A stretch of 64,000 nt of DNA, taken from the NCBI RefSeq assembly GCF_011250645.1, contig NZ_JAANNO010000001.1:518658-582657 (forward strand), given 5' to 3'. A model generated the notes under the pieces. The model worked only from the letters and a program-made list of their open reading frames with translations, was not told where the DNA came from and did not search any database. This document shows positions 57,706 through 64,000 of this stretch, piece by piece; position 1 is the stretch's first letter; every line of letters begins with the position of its first letter. The position numbers and the translations under genes are program-made. The stretch is from Motilibacter aurantiacus. GTDB lineage: Bacteria > Actinomycetota > Actinomycetes > Motilibacterales > Motilibacteraceae.

Positions 57706-58683
57706 TCAGACCTGCGCGTAGCCCGAGTGGATGCCGCCCAGCCAGACGTTCACGCCGATGAAGTTGAACATCAGCGCGGCATAGCCCACGAGCGCGATCG
57801 CGTCGGACTTCCAGCCGCGCCAGCCCGTGGTCGCCCGGGCGTGCAGGTAGCCCGCGTAGACGATCCAGGTGATGAGCGCCCAGGTCTCCTTGGGGTCCCA
57901 GCCCCAGTAGCGGCCCCACGCGTTCTCCGCCCAGATCGCGCCGGCCATGACCGCGAACGTCCACACCGGGAACGTGAAGACGTGCACGCGGTACGCCCAG
58001 GTGTCGAGCCGCTGCGCGGGCGGCACCGCGATGCCCGCCAGCCGCTTCTCGTCGCCCGTGCGGGTCCGCCACCAGTGCGCAGCCGACAGCACGGCGCCGA
58101 GCGTGAACCCTCCGGTGGCCACGATCGCGGCCGCGACGTGGATGACCAGCCAGTACGACTGCAGCGAGGGGACGAGCTCCTCGGGCTCGGTGTAGAGCAC
58201 GGTGACAGCGAGACCGAGGACCAGGAGCACGAAGGGCACGACGACCGCGCCGGCCAGCCGGATCGGCCAGCGGCGCAGTGCGACCAGGAAGACGGCGACG
58301 GCGGCGAACGAGCCCGCGACCGCGAACTCGTACATGTTGCCCCAGGGGGCACGCGTGGCTGCGATGCCGCGGCTGACGAGCGCGGCGAGGTGCAGGAGCG
58401 CGGCGACGACGGTGAAGGAGACCGCGATGCGGCCCCAGCGCGCCGAGTCCGGGGCCGGCCCGGCCGGAGGCACGGCGGGCGCGGCCGGCGGGCGCTCCTT
58501 CGTGAGCAGGTCTCCCTCGGCGGGCGCGGCACGGCGGGCCGCGGCCTGGGCGGGCACCGGCGCTGCGGCCGCGGCCGGCACCGGCCGGCCGAGCGCCAGC
58601 TCCACGAAGGAGCAGAGCATCGCGAGCGCGTACACCGCCATCGCGGCGTAGACGAGGTCGAGACTGAGTTCGGCGACGCTCAC
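57706..58683 (-). CDS. ccsB: Cytochrome c biogenesis protein CcsB (haem handling, WWD)
   Basis: System II cytochrome c synthetase membrane subunit (CcsA/ResC type), 325 aa. The WWD-type signature ENAWGRYWGWDPKETWALITWIVYAGYLHAR with flanking histidines is complete, and APWGNMYEF is the usual upstream segment. A Pro/Ala-rich linker between TM1 and TM2 (residues 35-75) is longer than usual. It works with ResB to attach haem to apocytochromes outside the membrane. GTG overlaps the resB stop (GTGA). Confidence 0.94.
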   Translation of the reverse strand: MSVAELSLDLVYAAMAVYALAMLCSFVELALGRPVPAAAAAPVPAQAAARRAAPAEGDLLTKERPPAAPAVPPAGPAPDSARWGRIAVSFTVVAALLHLAALVSRGIAATRAPWGNMYEFAVAGSFAAVAVFLVALRRWPIRLAGAVVVPFVLLVLGLAVTVLYTEPEELVPSLQSYWLVIHVAAAIVATGGFTLGAVLSAAHWWRTRTGDEKRLAGIAVPPAQRLDTWAYRVHVFTFPVWTFAVMAGAIWAENAWGRYWGWDPKETWALITWIVYAGYLHARATTGWRGWKSDAIALVGYAALMFNFIGVNVWLGGIHSGYAQV

Positions 58684-60287
58684 TGGCGCTCCTGCTCGAT
58701 GGTTCGGTGGGTGTCGAGGGTGCCCGGGGACGTGCGGAGCCCGTCGGTGACCCGCTCGACCTCGGCGACGAGGCCGTCGGCGTCGCCCTTGCCGAGGCCC
58801 GCGACCTCCACGACGGTACGCCCATCGTCCCCGGGAGTCGCGCGGACCCAGACCCGGCGCCGCCGCAGCAGCAGCGAGCCCATGAGGCCCACGAGCGCGA
58901 GCACCGCGGCGGCCAGGGTCGGGCCGTTGCCCGTCGTGTCGGAGACCTGGAAGTTGGCGAAGCGGATGACGTCGAGGAGCTCGATCGTCCCCTGCCCGTC
59001 GGGCAACGTGGCCGACTCCCCGACCGCCAGCTGGGCGAGCCAGGGCTGGCCGTCGACCTCGACCCGGTCGAGCCCCTCGGTGTCGAGGGTGAAGACCGAG
59101 CCCGCCGCGCGCCCGTCCTCCGCGCCCCGGTAGGCGTTGAGGAAGACCTTCGGCTCGACGAGGTCCGGATAGGTCGAGATCGGGCCGAGCACGTCGTCGA
59201 CGGTCGCGGTCGGCAGGAAGAACCCGCTGAACGCCAGCCCGCCCCCGGCGGCCGACGGCGCCTTCACCGCCCCCAGCGAGGTCATGTTGGTGTCGCGCGG
59301 GAGGAACGGCTGCGGCCCCTCGTAGACGACGGTCCCGGTCGAGTCCGTGACCCGGAAGACCGGCGCGTAGCCGTTGCCGGTGAGGAAGACCTTGGTGCCG
59401 TCGATCTCCAGCGGGTGGTTGGGCGCGACCGACGCGCTGCCGGTGCCGGCCTCGTGGCTCCACGTGACGTTCGCGTCGAAGCGCCGGGGCTCGCCGATGC
59501 GCGGGCCGTCCTGCTCGTAGCGCACGTCGAGTCGGTCGAGCGTGACCTTGAAGGGCGGCAAGCTGTCCCCGTCGAAGCGCGCGCCCGAGCGGACCGAGTC
59601 GTACTGCCCCGCGGCGTTGACGAACGAGCCGCCCTCGACGACGACCTTGTTGGCGGTGTAGCCGACCAGCTGGCCGACCGCGACCGTGACGAGCAGGAGC
59701 AGCAGGGCGACGTGGAAGAGCAGGTTGGCGCTCTCCTTGGCGTAGCCCCTCTCCGCCGCCAGGGACTGTGGGTACGCCTCGACGCGGAAGCCGCGCAGCT
59801 GCTCGCGCGCCGCCCCGAGCACCTGCTCCGGCGGCCCGTCGACCACGAAGGACCGGTGCACGGGCAGCCGCTCCAGCCGCCGCGGCGTCGCCGGCGGACG
59901 CGAGCGCAGCGCCTTCCAGTGCACCCGCGTGCGCGGGATGACGCACCCCACGAGCGAGGTGAACAGCAGCAGGTAGACCGCCGCGAACCACGGCGAGGAG
60001 TAGACGTTGAAGCCGCCGAGCCGGTCGACGAGCTCGCCGAGCCGGCCGTGCTCCTCGATCCAGGTCGCCACCTCGTCCGGGGCGGACGAGCGCTGCGGCA
60101 GCACCGAGCCGGGCACCGCGACGACGGCGAGCAGCAGCAGGAGCAGCAGGGCCGTACGCATCGAGGTGAGCGTCCGCCAGCCCCAGCGCAGCCAGCCGAC
60201 CGCGCCGAGGGCGGCCTCCGGCGGGGCCGAGGGGGGCGGGGCGGGGGCGCCGGCGCTGTCGGTGGCGGCCCCGGTGGTCACGGTCAC
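58680..60287 (-). CDS. resB: Cytochrome c biogenesis protein ResB
   Basis: 535 aa, the other half of the system II synthetase. Helices: TALLLLLLLAVVAVPGSVLPQR, WFAAVYLLLFTSLVGCVIPR, LLFHVALLLLLVTVAVGQLVGY and one near the C-terminus (LAAAVLALVGLMGSLLLRRR), with a large extracytoplasmic domain between the last two. The N-terminus carries a Pro/Ala-rich stretch. GTG overlaps the ccdA stop; the stop overlaps ccsB. Confidence 0.94.
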   Translation of the reverse strand: MTVTTGAATDSAGAPAPPPSAPPEAALGAVGWLRWGWRTLTSMRTALLLLLLLAVVAVPGSVLPQRSSAPDEVATWIEEHGRLGELVDRLGGFNVYSSPWFAAVYLLLFTSLVGCVIPRTRVHWKALRSRPPATPRRLERLPVHRSFVVDGPPEQVLGAAREQLRGFRVEAYPQSLAAERGYAKESANLLFHVALLLLLVTVAVGQLVGYTANKVVVEGGSFVNAAGQYDSVRSGARFDGDSLPPFKVTLDRLDVRYEQDGPRIGEPRRFDANVTWSHEAGTGSASVAPNHPLEIDGTKVFLTGNGYAPVFRVTDSTGTVVYEGPQPFLPRDTNMTSLGAVKAPSAAGGGLAFSGFFLPTATVDDVLGPISTYPDLVEPKVFLNAYRGAEDGRAAGSVFTLDTEGLDRVEVDGQPWLAQLAVGESATLPDGQGTIELLDVIRFANFQVSDTTGNGPTLAAAVLALVGLMGSLLLRRRRVWVRATPGDDGRTVVEVAGLGKGDADGLVAEVERVTDGLRTSPGTLDTHRTIEQERQ

Positions 60288-61063
60288 AGCGTCGGGACGA
60301 AGTCGGCGTAGCTCGCGCGGAGCTCGGAGACGAGGTCGGCCCAGGTGCCGGTCACCAGCAGGACCCCGACGGCGACCAGCATCGCGCCGCCCGCGCGGAG
60401 CACCCACTGCGAGTGCGTGCGGACCAGCTTCATCGCGCCGAGGGCCCGCCGGTAGGCGAGGCCGGCGACCAGGAACGGGATGCCCAGCCCGGCGCAGTAC
60501 GCGAGCGCGAGCCCCAGCCCGCGGCCCTGGCCGCCGCCGTCGGCGAGCGAGAGCGCCATGACGGCCCCGAGGGTCGGGCCGATGCACGGCGCCCAGCCCA
60601 GCGCGAACAGCCCGCCGAGCAGGGGCGCGCCGGCCAGGCCGACGGCGGGGCGCTTGTGCAGCCGCCACTCGCGCGACATCCCCGGCAGGGCACCGGCGAA
60701 GGCGAGGCCGAGCAGGATCGTGAACACGCCCATCACCCGCTGCAGCGCGGTCGCGTGCTCGAGGAGGAACGCGCCGGCGGCGGCCTGCACGAGCACGAAC
60801 TCCAGGACGAAGACGACCGAGAAGCCCGCGACGAAGAGGATCGTGCCCGCGGCGACGCGGCCCTGGCGCCGCTCGGCCATCTCCTCGCCGGACAGCCCGG
60901 TGACGTAGGACAGGTAGCCCGGGACGAGCGGCAGCACGCAGGGGGAGAGGAAGGACACCAGCCCGGCGGCGGCCGCGATCGGCAGCGCGAGCACCAGCGG
61001 GCCGGAGGAGACCGTGCTGGCCGGTCCCGCCAGCACCGCGCCGACGTCGGTCACGGTGCTCAT
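60284..61063 (-). CDS. ccdA: Thiol-disulfide transporter CcdA
   Basis: Membrane protein that passes reducing equivalents from cytoplasmic thioredoxin to ResA, 259 aa with six helices. The two active cysteines are in FLSPCVLPLVPGYLSYVTG and LGWAPCIGPTLGAVM. Needed to keep apocytochrome haem-binding cysteines reduced. ATG 61063 overlaps the resA stop (ATGA) and the stop overlaps resB. Confidence 0.95.
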   Translation of the reverse strand: MSTVTDVGAVLAGPASTVSSGPLVLALPIAAAAGLVSFLSPCVLPLVPGYLSYVTGLSGEEMAERRQGRVAAGTILFVAGFSVVFVLEFVLVQAAAGAFLLEHATALQRVMGVFTILLGLAFAGALPGMSREWRLHKRPAVGLAGAPLLGGLFALGWAPCIGPTLGAVMALSLADGGGQGRGLGLALAYCAGLGIPFLVAGLAYRRALGAMKLVRTHSQWVLRAGGAMLVAVGVLLVTGTWADLVSELRASYADFVPTL

Positions 61064-61674
61064 CCGGGCGACCCCGTGGCCGCGGGCTCGGGCGTCCAGC
61101 TCGACTCGGCCGGGCCACCGGCGTCCGCGATCAGCCCGCGCAGGATCGACTCGTCCTCGAGCGTGCCGCTGACGCGGCCGGCGATGCGGCCCTCGGGGTC
61201 GATCACGAGCGTCGAGGGCGGCGACTGGGGCACGAGGCCGCGCAGCTTCACGAGCACCGAGCCGTCGGTGTCGTAGATGCTCGGGTAGGTCAGGCCGTAC
61301 TGCTTCTCGAACGCCTCGGCCGCGGCCCTGCCGCCGCCGTAGGAGCCCTCGAGGTCGAGCCCGACGAACTGCACCCCCTGCGGCATCAGCTCGTTGGAGA
61401 CCTTCGCCAGGGCGGGCGCCTCGACCTTGCACGGTCCGCACCAGGAGCCCCAGACGTTGAGGACGACCACCGAGCCCTTGAGCGCGGCCAGGTCGAGCGG
61501 CTCACCGTCTCGCGTCCGTCCCGCGAGCGCCGGCAGCTCGCGCCGCTCGGACACGTCCTGCCAGGACTGCACGCGGTCGACGCCGATGCTGACGCCGTCG
61601 TCCTCCCCGCCCCCGCTGCACCCGGCGACGGTGAGCAGCAGCACGGCTGCCGCGGCGGCGCGCACCCGGCTCAT
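61060..61674 (-). CDS. resA: Thioredoxin-like lipoprotein (ResA/TlpA family)
   Basis: 204 aa. Lipobox VAGC (C19) after a short signal. Thioredoxin fold with active site NVWGSWCGPCKVEAPAL (C79, C82) and the cis-Pro segment PQSPPSTLVID. It reduces the CxxCH motif of apocytochromes using electrons from CcdA. ATG overlaps the stop of the upstream phosphatase gene; stop overlaps ccdA. Complete operon order: hemL, phosphatase, resA, ccdA, resB, ccsB. Confidence 0.94.
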   Translation of the reverse strand: MSRVRAAAAAVLLLTVAGCSGGGEDDGVSIGVDRVQSWQDVSERRELPALAGRTRDGEPLDLAALKGSVVVLNVWGSWCGPCKVEAPALAKVSNELMPQGVQFVGLDLEGSYGGGRAAAEAFEKQYGLTYPSIYDTDGSVLVKLRGLVPQSPPSTLVIDPEGRIAGRVSGTLEDESILRGLIADAGGPAESSWTPEPAATGSPG

Positions 61675-62315
61675 GCGCCGAACCCCGCCTTCACCGGGAC
61701 CAGGTCGGCGGCCGGCTCGGAGTACTCCACCGCCACGAGCCTGTCCCCCTTCCACACCAGCGTCGTCACCGAGGCCAGCGCGCACTGCCGGCGGCGCGGG
61801 TCGTGGAAGAGCTTGCGCCCCTCGTACGAGGATCGCGCGGTCCACACCGGCAGCTGGTGGCTCACCAGCACCGCCTCGTGGCCGCGTGCCCGGGCCCGGG
61901 CGTCGGCGACGGCCGCCCGCATGCGCGTGGCGATCCCGAGGTACGGCTCCCCCCACGAGGGGCGGAACGGGTCGACCAGCAGCGGCCAGACCTCGGGCCG
62001 CTTGAGCGAGCCGTCGCCCACCCCGAACGTCTTGCCCTCGAACCGGTTGCCCGCCTCGATCACCCGCGCGTCGGTGCCGATGCCGAGCCCGAGCCGGTCG
62101 GCCAGCGGCCGAGCGGTCTCCTGGGCCCGCTCGAGCGGGGAGGCGGTGACGTCGACGATGTCGCGGCCGCCGAGCGCCTCGCCCACCCGCACGGCCATCG
62201 CCCGGCCGAGGTCGGACAGCGAGTAGCCGGGCAGCCGGCCGTAGAGCACGCCGCGCGGGTTGAACACCTCGCCGTGGCGCACGAGATGGACGCGGGTGGT
62301 CTCCTGCTCAGCCAC
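61671..62315 (-). CDS. Histidine phosphatase (phosphoglycerate-mutase-like) family protein
   Basis: 214 aa. The phosphoacceptor motif [12 protein letters not shown] has H14; the second half of the site is [10 protein letters not shown]. Also [12 protein letters not shown]. Family members act on varied phosphate esters, and this one is not a true mutase by length. It sits between hemL and resA in most actinobacteria, but its role in haem or cytochrome assembly is not established. GTG 62315, eight-base overlap with hemL, has AAGGAG seven bases upstream. Confidence 0.9.
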   Translation of the reverse strand: MAEQETTRVHLVRHGEVFNPRGVLYGRLPGYSLSDLGRAMAVRVGEALGGRDIVDVTASPLERAQETARPLADRLGLGIGTDARVIEAGNRFEGKTFGVGDGSLKRPEVWPLLVDPFRPSWGEPYLGIATRMRAAVADARARARGHEAVLVSHQLPVWTARSSYEGRKLFHDPRRRQCALASVTTLVWKGDRLVAVEYSEPAADLVPVKAGFGA

Positions 62316-63627
62316 GGGAGGGCTCCTTCGCCGCTGCAGCGGCCTTGGCGGCGGTGGGCAGCGCCTCCGCGACCCGGGCGAGCGCGGCCGAGTCGTGCGC
62401 GGCGGACAGGAACCACGCCTCGAAGGCCGAGGGGGGCAGGTACACCCCGGCACCCAGCATGGCGTGGAAGAACGGGCCGTAGCGCCAGGCCTGCTGGGCC
62501 TTCGCGCCGGCGTAGTCGACGACCTCGTCCGCGGTGAAGAAGATGCTGAACATGTTGCCCGCGAACTGCACGCGGTGCGCGACGCCCTCCGCGGCCAGGG
62601 CGGACGAGGCCAGTGCGGCGAGCTCCTGGGCGGACCGGTCGACCCGGGCGTACGCCTCGGCGTCGGCGGCGCGCAGCGTGGCGAGACCGGCGGCGGTGGC
62701 GACGGGGTTCCCGGAGAGGGTGCCGGCCTGGTAGACCGGCCCGGCCGGCGCCAACTGCCCCATGAGGTCGGCCCGTCCCCCGAAGGCGGCCGCCGGGAAG
62801 CCTCCGCCCATGACCTTGCCGAAGGTCAGCAGGTCGGGCCGCACGCCCTCCAGGCCGAACCAGCCGGCGGGCGACACGCGGAACCCGGTCATCACCTCGT
62901 CGCTGATCAGCAGCGCGCCCTGCTCGTCGCACAGGTCGCGCAGCCCCTGCGTGAAGCCCGGCCGCGGCGGGACCACGCCCATGTTGCCGGCGGCGGCCTC
63001 GGTGATGACGCAGGCGACCTTCCCGTCCGCGGCCGCGAAGGCAGCCCGCACCGCCTCGAGGTCGTTGTAGGCGACCACGACCGTGTCGGCCGCCGCACCG
63101 GCCGTCACCCCCGGGGTGCCCGGGATGCCGAGCGTGGCGACCCCGCTGCCGGCGTCGACGAGCAGGCTGTCGGAGTGGCCGTGGTAGTGGCCCGCGAACT
63201 TGATCACCGTGTCGCGGCCGGTCGCGGCGCGGGCGAGCCGGACCGCCGACATGGTGGCCTCGGTGCCCGAGCTGACCAGCCGGACCTGCTCGACGGGGTC
63301 GATGCGGGCGACGATCTCCTCGGCCAGCTCGAGCTCGTTCACGGTGGGCGCGCCGTACGACGTCCCGAGCGCCGCCTGCCGGGTGACCGCCTCGACCACG
63401 GCCGGGTGCGCGTGGCCCAGCAGGAGCGGGCCCCACGAGCAGACCAGGTCGACGTAGTCGTGGCCGTCGGCGTCGGTGAGGTAGGCCCCCTCGCCCTTGA
63501 CGAAGAAACGCGGGACGCCGCCCACCGCGCGGAAGGCGCGCACCGGGGAGTTGACCCCGCCCGGGCTCACGGCCAGCGCGCGCTCGAAGAGGGTGGCCGA
63601 GGTCGACGCGTCGTCGCGGGATCGCAC
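62308..63627 (-). CDS. hemL: Glutamate-1-semialdehyde 2,1-aminomutase
   Basis: PLP enzyme, 439 aa, makes 5-aminolevulinate for haem. N-terminal [69 protein letters not shown], and PLP lysine K271 in [18 protein letters not shown] all match. GTG 63627 has GGGAG about nine bases upstream and begins just before the conserved region. First gene of the haem/cytochrome c operon. Confidence 0.95.
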   Translation of the reverse strand: MRSRDDASTSATLFERALAVSPGGVNSPVRAFRAVGGVPRFFVKGEGAYLTDADGHDYVDLVCSWGPLLLGHAHPAVVEAVTRQAALGTSYGAPTVNELELAEEIVARIDPVEQVRLVSSGTEATMSAVRLARAATGRDTVIKFAGHYHGHSDSLLVDAGSGVATLGIPGTPGVTAGAAADTVVVAYNDLEAVRAAFAAADGKVACVITEAAAGNMGVVPPRPGFTQGLRDLCDEQGALLISDEVMTGFRVSPAGWFGLEGVRPDLLTFGKVMGGGFPAAAFGGRADLMGQLAPAGPVYQAGTLSGNPVATAAGLATLRAADAEAYARVDRSAQELAALASSALAAEGVAHRVQFAGNMFSIFFTADEVVDYAGAKAQQAWRYGPFFHAMLGAGVYLPPSAFEAWFLSAAHDSAALARVAEALPTAAKAAAAAKEPSRG

Positions 63628-63837
63628 AGGGACATTCTCCCTGCTGCCGGGCCGATGGCGCGCGTGGCGTCCACCACGCTCCCCGCGCCCGGCACCGCGC
63701 AAGGCGTTCGCAAGCACCGCCGACCCGCGCGCACAATGGGTCCAGACCGGAACGAACCGGACCGCGGGCCTGCCGCGTCCGCTCCGACGGGGACACGGAC
63801 GCCCCGACCGCGCGATCTGCAGAAGGGCTGCCCGACC

Positions 63838-64000
63838 GTGATGACTCTGCCTGGCCCTGGGGACCTCCTGCTCGGCGGGGCGGTCTACGGGTCGCCCCAG
63901 GAGGCGCCGGCGCTCGCGGCGGGCACCCCGGTCGCCCGGCTCCAGCTGCCCGGCGTCGCCGAGTCGGTGCCGACAGCACGCGCCTTCCTCACCGACCTGC
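63838..64000 (+). CDS. ATP-binding (anti-sigma / HATPase-like) protein, 3' partial
   Basis: Only the first 54 codons are in the window. The reading [16 protein letters not shown], then a short linker and [23 protein letters not shown] resembles the start of actinobacterial RsbW-like histidine-kinase-type ATPases, which regulate sigma factors through phosphorylation of antagonists. GTG 63838 is preferred over ATG 63841 for spacing to AGAAGGG. Divergent from hemL across 210 bases in which I see no other feature. Family assignment is tentative because the ATP-binding boxes lie outside. Confidence 0.5.
   Translation, partial: MMTLPGPGDLLLGGAVYGSPQEAPALAAGTPVARLQLPGVAESVPTARAFLTDL

Overview
The window is high-GC DNA with tightly packed genes, frequent GTG starts, GTGA/ATGA stop-start overlaps and several apparently leaderless promoters. 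The gene order (hemL, phosphoglycerate-mutase-like, resA, ccdA, resB, ccsB; menE-menA; nuoA-N followed by a polyprenyl diphosphate synthase) is typical of Actinomycetota. It looks like a chromosomal core region of an aerobic, menaquinone-using, possibly motile actinobacterium. I cannot name the genus from sequence alone.

Layout. 1-2.9 kb: a 2-oxoacid:ferredoxin oxidoreductase (korA, cut by the window edge, and korB), then a RarD-type permease whose start codon lies inside a perfect hairpin. 3-6.6 kb: a zinc/manganese ABC importer (binding lipoprotein, ATPase, two permeases) read leftward from a Zur-like operator. 6.7-9.9 kb: a VOC-fold protein, a helix-turn-helix/Clp_N protein with two matched palindromic operators, and an ECF sigma factor overlapping a membrane-anchored propeller protein. 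10-27 kb: polyprenyl diphosphate synthase and the complete 14-gene nuoA-N operon, leftward, almost every junction overlapping. 27-33.7 kb: a geranylgeranyl-reductase-family flavoprotein behind a perfect TGTGA-N6-TCACA site, a small CsbD protein, menG, menD, menC and divergent menB. 33.7-44.7 kb: an accessory block splitting the menaquinone genes (HxlR regulator with a compensated frameshift pair, TetR plus MFS exporter, PAP2 phosphatase, XRE regulator with quinone oxidoreductase and NmrA proteins, a decayed FAD oxidase, a secreted amidase). 44.8-50.1 kb: menE-menA, a small protein, a chemoreceptor and a lipoprotein sortase. 50.1-57.6 kb: pentapeptide-repeat and YihY proteins, then a secreted phosphate-scavenging set (PhoD, PI-PLC-like, phytase) and small membrane proteins. 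57.7-64 kb: cytochrome c maturation (resA, ccdA, resB, ccsB), a phosphoglycerate-mutase-like protein, hemL and the start of an anti-sigma-like ATPase.

How the genes fit together. Complex I needs menaquinone. The window supplies the tail-making prenyl synthase, MenD, MenC, MenE, MenB, MenA, MenG and a likely MenJ-type tail reductase. System II cytochrome c maturation and HemL (haem precursor) serve the downstream chain, and KorAB provides reduced ferredoxin. No CRISPR array, prophage, insertion sequence, rRNA or tRNA was recognised. The most interesting points are regulatory: the hairpin-buried rarD start, the twin operators of the HTH-Clp_N gene, the CRP/GlxR-type site, decayed PAS/LOV fragments on both sides of menD-menC-menB, and the uncharacterised sigma-propeller pair.
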